From: Desmodesmus armatus
Lineage: Eukaryota; Chlorophyta; Chlorophyceae; Sphaeropleales; Scenedesmaceae
Reading direction: 5' to 3'
Assembly (NCBI GenBank): GCA_007449985.2
Contig: VIIQ02000674.1
Coordinates: 124,001-188,000 of the forward strand
DNA length: 64,000 nt
This document shows positions 11,563 through 22,100 of the stretch, piece after piece. The first letter of the stretch is position 1. Every line of letters begins with the position of its first letter. The translations under genes were made by a program, and so were the position numbers. Under the pieces are notes generated by a model. It had not been told where the DNA came from. It was given only the letters and a program-made list of their open reading frames with translations, and made no database searches.

Positions 11563-12651
11563 GTACAATCAGCCAAGAACGTCTAGTAGGTATTTGGTAG
11601 GGTTTAAATCGAGTGCTACTATTCGTAGTGTGAATGAGGCAGCTGTTGAGGTCCTGCTGGAGCGGCAGTTGTGATGAGCGGTTGTGTGTTGGGTGGGGTG
11701 GTGAACCACGGGCTCGACCCCATGATGGGGAAGGTGAATAGGAGGCACTTTTAAAGCAGTGCTTGGCCCGGCAAGAGCAGCTGTAGGGTGTTTGGCCAGG
11801 CGACTTCGCTGGCATGACGGGCTTCTTGAGGCCTCTGACCGTGTTGGTTCGGCAGTGCTGCAGCACCTGGTGGGGCTGTAGACTATAGTAGTAGCTACAG
11901 TTCCTCCAATCTGCCCAGAACTAAGGGCAGATTGGAGTTGTTGTGTGTGCTGATTGAAGTGTGAGAAGGGCTCAGTATGCAAGGGCGGCACTGCCCTGGC
12001 AGGTTTATCTTTGGGACACACGTTGCGTCCTGGACTGTGGGCTTTTTGGGGTTGTGTTGCATGTTGGCAGGGCCACTCTTCTATCGAAGCTGTCTTGTAC
12101 CTACAGGTTTTTTGCCTTTGATCAAAACCATATGTTGCTTCTTGCAGACTGGCAGTTGACAACATCCTGGACGTGGTTACTCATCGGGTATGTGATGTGG
12201 CTGCACAGCTGTCAACCATCACTCAACACATCACCTTGTTGGTGTTTGTCACGTTTTTATTGATATTTGACATCCCAGGACGCCGGGTGGTATAAACACC
12301 AAGGGACACGATCACATCTCAAATGGAGGGTGCGGCGGCTGGTGCACACCCCTGCAATAGACATCGAATACCCCAACAGCCAGTGTCATTGGTATTGGAG
12401 TTTTGCACGGCTCGTGCCAAACAATGCCAGCATGCAAATGCAGGCCCTGATGGGCAAAATTGGGCCTGGCAGGCTCCCACAAATACCTTGTGTATGTCCC
12501 TGGGCATTGGGTGCCCAAGACATGCTCACCAACACAGCCAGCCCTACACAAAAGCCGAGCCAGAAGGGGACACCCACCACCCTGCGTAGCAGGTACGCAG
12601 CATCCAACACATCACTACATTTTGCAGCATAGGGAGCACTGAAACCACGCC
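11563..12651. other. Intergenic between convergent FAD and RRP40 genes
   Basis: No gene is recognised. It contains a perfect 13-bp inverted repeat at 11904-11937 (CTCCAATCTGCCC, 8-nt loop, GGGCAGATTGGAG). The rest is unremarkable 3' flank for two genes pointing at each other. Confidence 0.4.
11904..11937. repeat. Perfect 13-bp inverted repeat (hairpin)
   Basis: The arms CTCCAATCTGCCC and GGGCAGATTGGAG are separated by AGAACTAA. It lies in the convergent 3' region about 1.1 kb after the FAD stop. It could be a 3'-end processing structure, a small foldback, or chance. Confidence 0.7.
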
Positions 12652-12927
12652 CTACTGCTGCAGTTGCTGCACTACCCACTGCTGCTGCTCCGCAACCGGC
12701 ACATTCTGTGCCCCAACAAGCACCCGACACACCCGTATCGTCGTCCTGCAGTCCACAGAGTTGACCCACAACCGCCCATTCAGCCCAACCGCCAACTCAA
12801 ACTTAAGCTTGGCACCCAGGGCAGCCAAGACGGGCCCTGGAGGCTTGGCCAGCAGCGTGCATGCGTGCTGTAAGCTGCACTCAATCAATAGGCCAAAAAG
12901 AGAGCAAAGAGAAGCCTTGAAGCCGCC
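12648..12927 (-). repeat. Tandem duplicate of the end of the RRP40 last exon
   Basis: About 245 bp of 12928-13173 is repeated here with a 278-bp offset and few differences, including the GLNGRLWV-coding block and a stop (TAG at 12652 instead of TAA at 12930). It lies downstream of the real stop on the coding strand, so it should be 3' UTR or 3' flank. A splice using this copy would give an almost identical C-terminus. Confidence 0.9.
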
Positions 12928-12929
12928 CC

Positions 12930-14893
12930 TTACTGCTGCAGTTGCTGCACCACCCACTGCTGCTGCTCCGCAACCGGCACATTCTGTGCCCCAACAAGCA
13001 CCCGACACACCCGTATCGTCGTCCTGCAGTCTACAGAGTTGACCCACAACCGCCCATTCAGCCCAACCGCCAACTCAAACTTGAGCTTGGCGCCCAGGGC
13101 AGCTAACACGGGACCTGGAGGCTTAGCCAGCAGCGTGCGTGCATGGGGCAAGCTGCATTCGACCACTAGGCCAGCCTTCAGGGGCCCAAAGCCTGCTGCT
13201 CTGCCAGAAGAATCTACACAGCTGAGGACGGGGTCCATGTCACGGTTGGCAGTCACCACACGGGCATACACTAGGTCACCTGCACACAGACAATCAAGCC
13301 ACACAGAAGGATGAACAATGAAATCAACGAAAGGGTGCTAGCTGATGCTGAAAAGGGCCGCATCAGCATATTGCTGCGGCAAAAATATCCAGACATGCTA
13401 CCAGCAGCAGCAAGGCAGCGTTCAAAATGCAATGCAACAACTGCATGCGGCCAGTTGTGCTGGACAAGGCAGCCTCTCAGCACATGTGGTGTACAGGCCG
13501 GTACTGCATACATGCATGTGATGCTTGTCGTACTGGTGCCAGCACAATTCTGGTGGCGTTTCACGCAGGCTCTTTGCTCGTGGCCCCCTAGCCGGTCTGC
13601 TCCGACCCAAACCCACTGGCTGGGACTTAAGAAAACAGGCAGTGGGACTTATGGAAAAGTTGAGCTACAAGGTCTTGCACACAGCATTGGGTGGTTGAGA
13701 GCCTCACCTGCATTGAGGTTGGGCCGGTTGCGGCGTGTGGCGCCCTCAAACGCCAACATGGGCAGCTGTGCTGGGAAGGGAGCCCCTATGTCCACCAGGA
13801 AGTTCTGCACGGCACAGCACACAGGGTTGAGTTGAGAGTTTGGGCTGGAATTCATCTCAAGCTTCAGCAAACGATTGTTTGATTCCTTTGTTGTGGTTCC
13901 TCTGGTTTGCTCTGCCAACTCCATGACATCAGTGGATGGCTGGCATGAGCTCTTGAGCTTCACAGCTACAGGTGCACATTGATCAATGACTGATGCACAG
14001 GGCAGGGGTGCAGGGAGCCTGGACTTCTGGTTCCAAAGTTCTTGTGCGTCTGATGAGCTGGGCTGATGCGGCTGATGCATTTACCAATGCGCACGACCTT
14101 CTGGCCCAAAGCAGGGCAATGCGCTCAACCTGTTGCCGCAGTGGTGCGCTGAAAAATTTGCACCCACCTCGCCACCTCTCTTGTCTTTTATGAGTCCCAC
14201 CACCAAGTCCTCTTCTGCAGGAATGTACCTGCAAGCCAGCAATAAAAGGCAGGCACTTGGTCACGGTTGAGTGGTCAAAAGCAAGATGCAGCTGCAATAG
14301 ATGGCAACAAGACCACACTCAACAGCACCTCATCTTTAGGTCACCCCTTGCTCTCATTACAGTACAGTACAGTATGAAGCGTTCCAGTGGGCTAGGACAT
14401 ATATGCCGCACGAGTCCAGCACACATGGCAGCAAGGGTATCAGTAATTGGATGTTACACAGAACATCGCCCGTTTGGGGAGCCAACAAAAGGCTCATTGG
14501 GCAAAAGCAACTCTGAACGGACACAAAGTATCACTCAGCTCATCTGCTTCCTGCCCTGAGTTGGATCTGTCCTGGCTTGCAACAGCACCTCATGCACTAC
14601 AGCACACGTGTGGATGTGGGATGGCAATGGCGTGCAAGCGTGCGCATACACATCCGCACACCCAACCCCACAAACCCACCCCCCTCCCCTTCCCCCCACC
14701 CACCCCCGCCCACAAACACACACCTCTTCTGCCTGCCTTCTAGCCAGAGCTTCCCGTTGCGCGTCTGCCGCACCACGCCGCACTTCTGTGACAGCACAAG
14801 GCCATCCTGGGTCCTGAGGCCAGAGCCTATGCGTATGCTCCCAGACTCTGGCAGCTGCTGCACATCATCTCCAGGCCCCACAACCTGTGACAT
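12930..14893 (-). CDS. RRP40: Exosome complex RNA-binding subunit RRP40 (EXOSC3)
   Basis: Exons in coding order: 14893-14724, 14228-14168, 13804-13708 and 13279-12930 (678 nt, 225 residues plus stop; all phases match). The protein is a cap subunit of the RNA exosome, which threads RNA to the exonuclease core in nucleus and cytoplasm. The N-terminal domain begins MSQVVGPGDDV, matching the VVLPGE start region of EXOSC3. The S1 domain spans KRYIPAEEDLVVG through FEGATRRNRPNLNAGDLVYARVV. The C-terminal KH-like domain has the family GxNG motif as VGLNGRLWV. Length is close to yeast Rrp40. The start is the ATG at 14893. A tandem duplicate of the end of exon 4 lies immediately downstream (12648-12927). 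Confidence 0.93.
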
Positions 14894-15807
14894 GTCAGTG
14901 AGAGGTGGAAAAGGTGTGAATGGGCAGGGAGAGAGATGGATGTAAAGCAGGCGTATTGCTTGCTTGGGCAGTGAGCATATTGTGTTGGCGTGCAACTGGG
15001 TGTGGGCTGATGCAGTTGGCATGTGAGGGGTCTAGGTCCAGCTGTTGCGTGATGCGCCAGCAAGGGTTCCGTGACACTTGTGACAAGTACCAACACACGA
15101 CTTGCACCCATCAGAGAGGCATGAGTAAACAATGTGTGTTGATGTGGCTACACGGACATGAGCCAGTGTCAGGTGCTGTAAAGGAGGGGAGGTGCAAGAC
15201 AGGATTTTTTGTTGGAACAGTGCAGTATCGATGAGGGCTGACAAGAGGTCCATGATCAAGCAGCCCTTACACATATCTTTCACAGCAGCCCAGTGTTCAA
15301 CACAAATGGAGCTGGTCAGCGGGCACTGTTGGACAAAGACCACGCACCTGCCCCACCAAGCTGCTTTCTGTCATCAGCTGCTGCCTATGATGTCAGGCAC
15401 GCCACAGAGACTATGAGGTGCAGCAAACACCTGTCCAGTGCCTCCTCTTGAGGGCAGCAACCCAGCCGCTGCCACCGCTGCTGTGCTGCTACTGCTGTGT
15501 TACAGCCGCTCCGTGCGGGGGCAGCCGTGTTGTGGGTGTTGCAATTCAATTTTACTGCTGATCAGGGTTGAGTCGAGCCAAAAGAACCGTCTCGTGTGCC
15601 GAAGAGAGCGACTTTGAAAAACTGACAGTGATCACTGCTGTAGCAGCTGCTCACAGTGTGGCGATGGTTGCTACGAGAATGACGTGTGTTGAACATTGCA
15701 ATCGAAAATAAGATTACAATCAACTCACAGGCCTCAAGCCATACAACTCAAACGAAAATTCGTCCAGGGTTTTGATCAAGTCAAGTGATGTCACTTCCAG
15801 GAGGCCC
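14894..15807. other. Intergenic: RRP40 promoter side and GST 3' flank
   Basis: The two flanking genes are on the same (-) strand. A TGTAA on the minus strand at 15714-15718 lies 90 nt beyond the GST stop and is a candidate algal polyadenylation signal. No other gene is seen. Confidence 0.4.
15714..15718 (-). promoter_or_regulatory. Candidate TGTAA polyadenylation signal for the GST gene
   Basis: TGTAA is the usual chlorophyte polyadenylation element. This copy sits 90 nt downstream of the GST stop codon. A single pentamer is weak evidence. Confidence 0.35.
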
Positions 15808-18768
15808 TCAGGCGAACGGCGTGACGGTCATGCCCACCTGCAAGCACAAGCACACCTTGCTCATCCATGTGATCATTGTGGTCTGAGCACTCACAAGCAC
15901 ACAGAGAAGAGAAGAATAGCTTTGCAAACCACCGCTGCGGTCCCCTCTAGAGGGCACCCACCCAGCCCATGCAACTGCATGCACCTCACCTTGCTGGCAG
16001 GTCGTGCCATGCAGCGGTCCAGCCATTCCTTCACCGTTGTGAAGCTGGACAGCTCCAGGGTGTCATCTGCCTTATAGAAGGCCGACAGGGCATGCACCCA
16101 TGGGAAAGTCGCAATGTCTGCGCAGCAACACAGCACAGCAATGAAGGTGATTATCCAGCCGTCATAGCAGCGCTGAAGGATTGAATCTGCATCCAGGCTG
16201 AGCAGACGCACAACAAGTGTACTCAAACGGCCCCTAGTATGACTGCTGACCACCATCTATCTATCTTTCAACATGAATGGGGCGCAGCACTCAGGTCAAC
16301 GCACTGGTACGTCTACATACTGGTGTTTCTTCACATACGTAACACCCCGCGGCTGCCCCTTGCACCTGCAATGGTGTAGTCCTGCCCCATGATGTAAGGC
16401 CCCCCTGTTTCCTTCAGCCTTGCCTCCAGCACTCCCAGCAGCCGCTTGGCCTCCTTGCTGTACCGCTCAATAGCATATGGTACCTTCTCAGGGGCATACC
16501 TGCGGGTGACACAAACACAACAGCAGAGTGTATTCTAAGGACCAATCAGTTGCATTCATGGCCCATGGCCCCAACGGGTTTATCACAACAACAGAGTGTG
16601 CTCTGTGGGATTAGTCGACTGCCCCTGTGACCCCTGCCACTGGGATGGCCTGCTTGCTGCTGCTGAGAGCAGTGCATGATGGTTGGGGGGTTCCAACCCT
16701 CCTGCTGATGGTGAGCATCAGTCACAACTGGCAGCGGCTTTGCTGTGCAATGCTAGCACGGCTCAGGAAGCCGTTGTGCTGAGCTGTGTGGATGACAACG
16801 CCGTGGCTGCAAGGGACAACATGCGCTGGGTCACATCTGTCAATCTATGAGCCCCAGCAAGCATCAACTGTGCAATGCCACTCACACAGTGAAGTGCCCA
16901 AACTGCCCAAACATCGGCCCTGCACGAGGTCACAAGGCAGGCGGGGGGGGGGGTGTCACAGTGACGATGTCACAGAATATGACCACAGAACCATAACTGC
17001 ATCATCCTCAAGTCACATGCGTGCGTCGGGCGATGTTGCCTGCAATCCAGCACTGCCCCATGGCTGGGACCATCAAGCATGGGACTCAAGTGACATGGAC
17101 ATGTTTGCCATGCAGCATACTATGCTTGGACCTACCCTATCCTGACCATAATGCACGCTGCCTACTGCAATACAGCGAGAGGCAGGATCTCAAAGCACCT
17201 GTACTACCCCCTCGGCACTACTGACGGTAGTGCAAGCATTGAACCGCATGGTGTGCCTCACTCACCCAGTCCTGCCATCTGCCACACCACCCAAACCTAC
17301 TTCCTGCCAGAATCTCACAAGATGTTATCCCCCAGCTAGTGTTCTGCACCAAGGTGGCACCTCAAGATGTGTTGCATGACAGGCCTCACTCACCCAGTCC
17401 AGCCATCTGCCACATCACCCAGCTAACAGTCTCCCACTTTGCTCCTGCATCTGCTGGCAGCAGCTTGCCAGTCTTCTCTGCCAAGTACAGCAGGATGGCC
17501 CCTGACTCAAACAGAGACAGGGGCTTGCCTCCTGCACGACAAACAGCAAGCAGTACGCGCAGGGGTTGAGGTTGACTGCCATCTGGTATGGTTGACAGCA
17601 TACAGTGACTGGCAGGCTCACTTGCTCCGTGACAGTCTCTGTGAAGGCAGCATGGTGCTGTGGCTTCCTCTTACATGCTACTTTTGGAGTTTGCTCAATC
17701 TACAAAGTCTTGGGGACTGCTGGCATAGTCTGGCTGACGTTGAGAGCCTGCTTGGGCCTCTATTGCACAATGACAATGAGCCTCATCGTTGAACCGCATT
17801 GTACCGCCTACTCAGCATAGAGAAGAAGTGCACACATTGCTATGTCTGTCACAGGTCAGCGATGGTCAGCTTCACCAAGCAAACAGAAGGCAGCAGCTGT
17901 GCCTACCTGGACCTTCAGGATCAATGATAGCTGGAATCTTGCCGTTGGGGTTGACCTGTGTGCGAAAGCGGCAGCATCAAGGACTGTGAGCAGGTGCTGG
18001 CCCTGGTTCATGAAAGAAGGAGCAAACCAAGGCTTGAGTCACGCGCTTTCACGGTTTGAACATCAAGCTTCTCAGCACGGCTGTCAACCAGGTTTTTGTG
18101 TCTCAGCCAGTTTGCCCGCAATGCCGTTGCGGCACTGTGCACCGTGCTAGTGATACATGCAACCAGCTGCTGTGGGACGAAGAAAGTCTGTTGAGTCCTG
18201 GGGGCGTGAATGCAACGATCCCAGCCTGACTGCTGAGCTCAGCAGCCACCAACTTGAGTAAATGTGCGCTAGCGCTGCAAGGGCCTGGACAATCCCACCT
18301 TCAAAAAGTCCTCGCTGAACTGCTCCTCTGCAAAACAGTGAGCACACGGCATAAAATTGAAGCAACGCTTTGCTTTGGGGGAACTGGTGTCAAGCGTGGT
18401 GGGGCACTGCAGTAGGAAATGACATAATGCTTTGCCAGAATGCGGCGCACTTCAATGCGCACCTGCCAGCTGTCAGCTGCCAGGGGCCTTGCTGACGCAC
18501 CTTCTAGGCACATCACGTTAATTCAACCTGCGAAAGTGTGTTTGCGTACACTCACGTTTCCTGATGTCGACTGTGTGAGCCTCATAGGGCAACCCCAGCT
18601 CCTCCAGTGCTACAGCAACTTTCTGACCATTCCTGTAGCCATGCAGCAAGGAGAGCCACGTGTGATCTGTCAGGGCCAACACTGATACGTAATCTATCAG
18701 ATGAAGAGAACGTTACAGCCGTGAACTTACGGTGTTGCCAGGGAGTATAACTGGATCTTGCCTGCCAT
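15808..18768 (-). CDS. Glutathione S-transferase, YghU/Ure2-like (Nu-class type)
   Basis: Nine exons in coding order: 18768-18731, 18632-18556, 18327-18299, 17955-17907, 17531-17394, 16919-16886, 16499-16366, 16117-15990 and 15837-15808 (657 nt, 218 residues; all phases close). The start ATG gives [20 protein letters not shown]: the thioredoxin-fold strand followed by the Thr-Pro-Asn active-site segment of YghU-like enzymes. [13 protein letters not shown] and the glutathione-contacting [12 protein letters not shown] follow. The helical C-terminal domain includes [23 protein letters not shown] and the N-capping segment [11 protein letters not shown]. These enzymes bind two glutathiones and reduce disulfides or peroxides. 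The end, VGMTVTPFA, is shorter than in bacterial homologues. A 40-bp copy of the exon 5 donor edge lies in intron 5 (17254-17300). Confidence 0.93.
17254..17300 (-). repeat. Ghost copy of the GST exon 5 3' edge
   Basis: On the minus strand this repeats GTGTGGCAGATGGC-GGACTGG and the donor GTGAGTGAGG of exon 5 (17394). It lies inside intron 5, on the downstream side, as expected for a tandem duplication spanning the donor site. Confidence 0.75.
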
Positions 18769-19145
18769 GCTGGTGTGGTGTGCTACCGTATGTACGTTGG
18801 TGCCTTTTAGGCTGGGCAGCAAAGTAGGGTGAGTTCTGAGGCTTAAGGCCTGACACTGCGCAGCTCATTCCGCCCAAGACTGTCAGCTCAACGCCTCGGC
18901 CGTTGATTACGACAGCATTAGTCACAGACTGAACAGAGCCCAGAGCAAGTCCTAGATGATGTAATTTCGTGGCAGCAGTGTTTTGTACTGTTCAGGTGCC
19001 AACAGAGGGCCGTTGGAACTGTCCTGCTACTCGTTCTGCCTTCACAGTACAGCACTTGAATGCAGGCCTTTCCGTCTCAATTCATTGGTACTTTCATGTT
19101 GGAATTCAAAGGAAAGTGACTCAAGGTTCGGCGTGGTAGGCCACC
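18769..19145. promoter_or_regulatory. 377-bp divergent promoter region, GST and kinesin
   Basis: The start codons of the GST (-) and kinesin (+) face away from each other across 377 bp. No TATA box is evident. It must hold the 5' UTRs and probably shared or abutting promoters; this is inferred from layout only. Confidence 0.5.
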
Positions 19146-22100
19146 ATGTCACGTTCAGCCACCCCTCGTTCAGCCACACCGGAGCCAGCTTTGCGTGAGG
19201 ACAGCCGGCTTCTGGACAATGGAGCACGGCAAAACATCAAGGTATCAGTCAGGATAAGACCCCTGAGGTAAGAGCTGAGGCAAAGTGGGGGTGCTGTAAG
19301 CCAGCTTGGCACAGGCAGCAGCAGCAGCCATGCATGGCCAGCTGCTGAGACCACAGGTAGAGGACAGGCATCAGGCAGCCAAGCACGTCTCAAGAGAAAG
19401 TCTTAGTTAGATGACGTGCACTTGGACCCGCAGCAACTGGACCAGCTGTTCCCAACGCAACAGTGGGCATGACACAGAACAGCCACACCCCAGCATTGTG
19501 CTTCTGGACACTACAAAACAGCCTCACTCTCAGTGAACACATGACATGTGCTGAATGCATCTGTGCTGATGTTTACAGTGACAAGGAGTCTACTCGAGGG
19601 GACAGGGCAGTGTGGGGCACAGATGGCAGTGGAGGAGTCGGCCTGCTGTCAGCAGCAGGCAGTAAGCTGGATGTCAAGTTTGCATATGATGTTGTGTTCT
19701 CTGCCAGCAACACAAACGAGCAGGTGGGGCTGAGATCCTGACTGATTGCTTCATCAGTGACAAGTGTCTGTGACAGGAACGGCGAGACTTGCGGGCTTTA
19801 TGCTTGTGCAGCAGCAGGAGGAGTGCGGCATGCATACAGAACCATACACCCAAAATGTCAGACCCAGTTGCTGTGCAGTAAGCAGTTGACAAATGCTCCT
19901 GCAGCGTCACCCAGGGCATTGCTGTGTTGCTGTCTATCTGCAGGTGTTTGATGATGTTGCATGGCCCGCCATCGAGCCAGTGCTGCAGGGAATCAGTGGC
20001 ACTGTGTTCGCATATGGAGTCACAAGCAGGTGCGGATCCTACCCATGCATATGTTTTCCCAGCCAGCAAAAGATCAGCAGCGACATGCCCACCGGCACCG
20101 TCTTCTTGAATTGCACTCTGCGGTGTCGCAGAGGGAAGAGGTGTGCAGTCCATAAACAGCGTCATGGTTGTGTCCTGCGGCTGTGTGAGCCTAACATCCC
20201 AACCCTTGCTGTGTGTTGTGTCCTGTAGTGGCAAGACCCACACCATGATGGGCACCCCAAGTGATGCAGGAGTGGTGCCCCGCGCCATCAGGGCGCTGTT
20301 TGACAGGATTGACAAGTCAGAAGACTGGTGCGTGCTGTCTGTGGGGCTGCTCTTATGTGTGCTGCTCCCTTTGCCTTCAGTCTGCTGTGTGAGGATGTTC
20401 CTTTTGGCTTGAGCTTGTGCTGAAACTACCTGTGTGTAGTTCTGATCAGACAAGCAGACGTTGCTCTGAGATGATTTGAGTTTGACTGTGCTGCTGCTCT
20501 GACTGCTGTTGCCCCATCCAGTGTATATTCTGTGAAGATGTCGATGATGGAGATCTACTGTGAGATGCTGAACGACTTGCTGGACAGCAGCAAGCTGAAC
20601 TTAGATGTACAGGTGAGGCAGCAGGGTCGGCTGATGCACTGAACCCCTCTCATCAGACACATAGGCCGTGCGGCATGGCGGCACTTCGTGACTAACTTGC
20701 TCTGAAGGTGCGCTACTGTGCATCTTGGTGGCATGCCAGACATACCCAGCAGCAGGAACCGCAGGCCAGGTGCTGTCAACGCTGTCACTAGCACACACAC
20801 TGAGTAACAACTGCGTGCGTGCTGCCATGGTTTGCTTGCTGTGCAGGAGTGTAACAGCGGGGCTGGCAAGGGCTCAGTGCTGGTGGTGAAGGGGCTCACA
20901 GAGGGCAAGGTGGCATCAGCGGAAGAGGCACTGGCACTCATTCAGCAGGGGCAGGAGAACAGGAAGGTATGTTGCTGCTGTCACACCAGCGCAGTTGTTC
21001 ATATCGTGTGATTGGCATGTCTGCGCGCTTGCTTTTCTGCTGCATGGCACCATGCCTTGCCTTCGATCAACTTGCCTGTATTCCTTTCTGCACTCTCTCT
21101 CCTTCGCCTGCCTGTCACCCTGCACTCCCGCAACCTCTGCGCATGCGCATGCCGTTATTTGTCGCTGTTTGTGTGTGCTGGCGCATCTACAGGTTGCCAG
21201 CACAGCCTTCAACGACCAAAGCAGCCGCAGCCACACTATCTGCCGCTTTCTGGTGGAGTCCACCCCCAAACGCAGCAGCGCATCCGCCCTGCACACAGCC
21301 AGCGGCCAGGGCGCCGACAGCACCAGCAGCCGCCGCGGCAGCGTGACCGGTGTGCCTGGCGGCAGCAGCAGTAGCTTCACAGCCGCCGGCAGCAGTGGCA
21401 GCAGTGTCAGTTGCACCAGCGCCTGGCTGACACTTGTGGACTTAGCAGGGTCAGAGGGTGCCAAAGCAGCTCTGTCGAAGGACCAACAGGCAGAGGCTAG
21501 GGACATCAACCGGAGCTTGCTGACGCTCGGGAAGGTCATGTACGAGCTTGCGAAGGGGGCGTCGGCAGGACACCTGCCCTTCCGAGACTCCCTGCTCACA
21601 CGGCTTCTCAAAGTGAGTGTGCTGATTCACTGCGCTACTGCCGCAGCACATGTAGCAGGTCTGACTATGCATACCTTCAAGCGGGATGCATGGAGACTGA
21701 AATATGCGGCAGTGGCTGGGCTAACGATAGTGTCTGGACAAGCTCATCACTGCGCATGACTTGCACTGTTTCTGAGTGTCTGTGTGTCCTGCTGCTGCAG
21801 CCCTCTCTGACAGGCACGGGGGCCAAGGTGGCCATCATCTGTAACGTCACGCCAGCATCCAGCCAGAGCGATGAGACGTGGAACACGCTGCGCTTTGCAG
21901 ACGGTGCCAAACGTATCAAGGTAGGCGGGAAAGCATGGGCGGCATCAAAACTCAAAATACATGGCATTTCGAGCCTGCCAGTCATGCAGGATCCGTATGT
22001 GTCATGGTGGTCACTGGTCGGGCCGCACTCAAACAGCTTTCAGCCTTGTGGCACCTTGTGGCTGTGTGGCGAATGGGCTTGGCAGTGTGATTGCAGTATG

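Noticed and set aside
9851..11866. Long minus-strand frames across the FAD 3' region
   Set aside because: They repeat with the 242-bp unit and are reverse readings of the duplicated exon and of C-rich intron ghosts.
19674..21611. 259- and 231-codon minus-strand frames
   Set aside because: They overlap well-supported kinesin motor exons on the other strand and show no conserved motifs.
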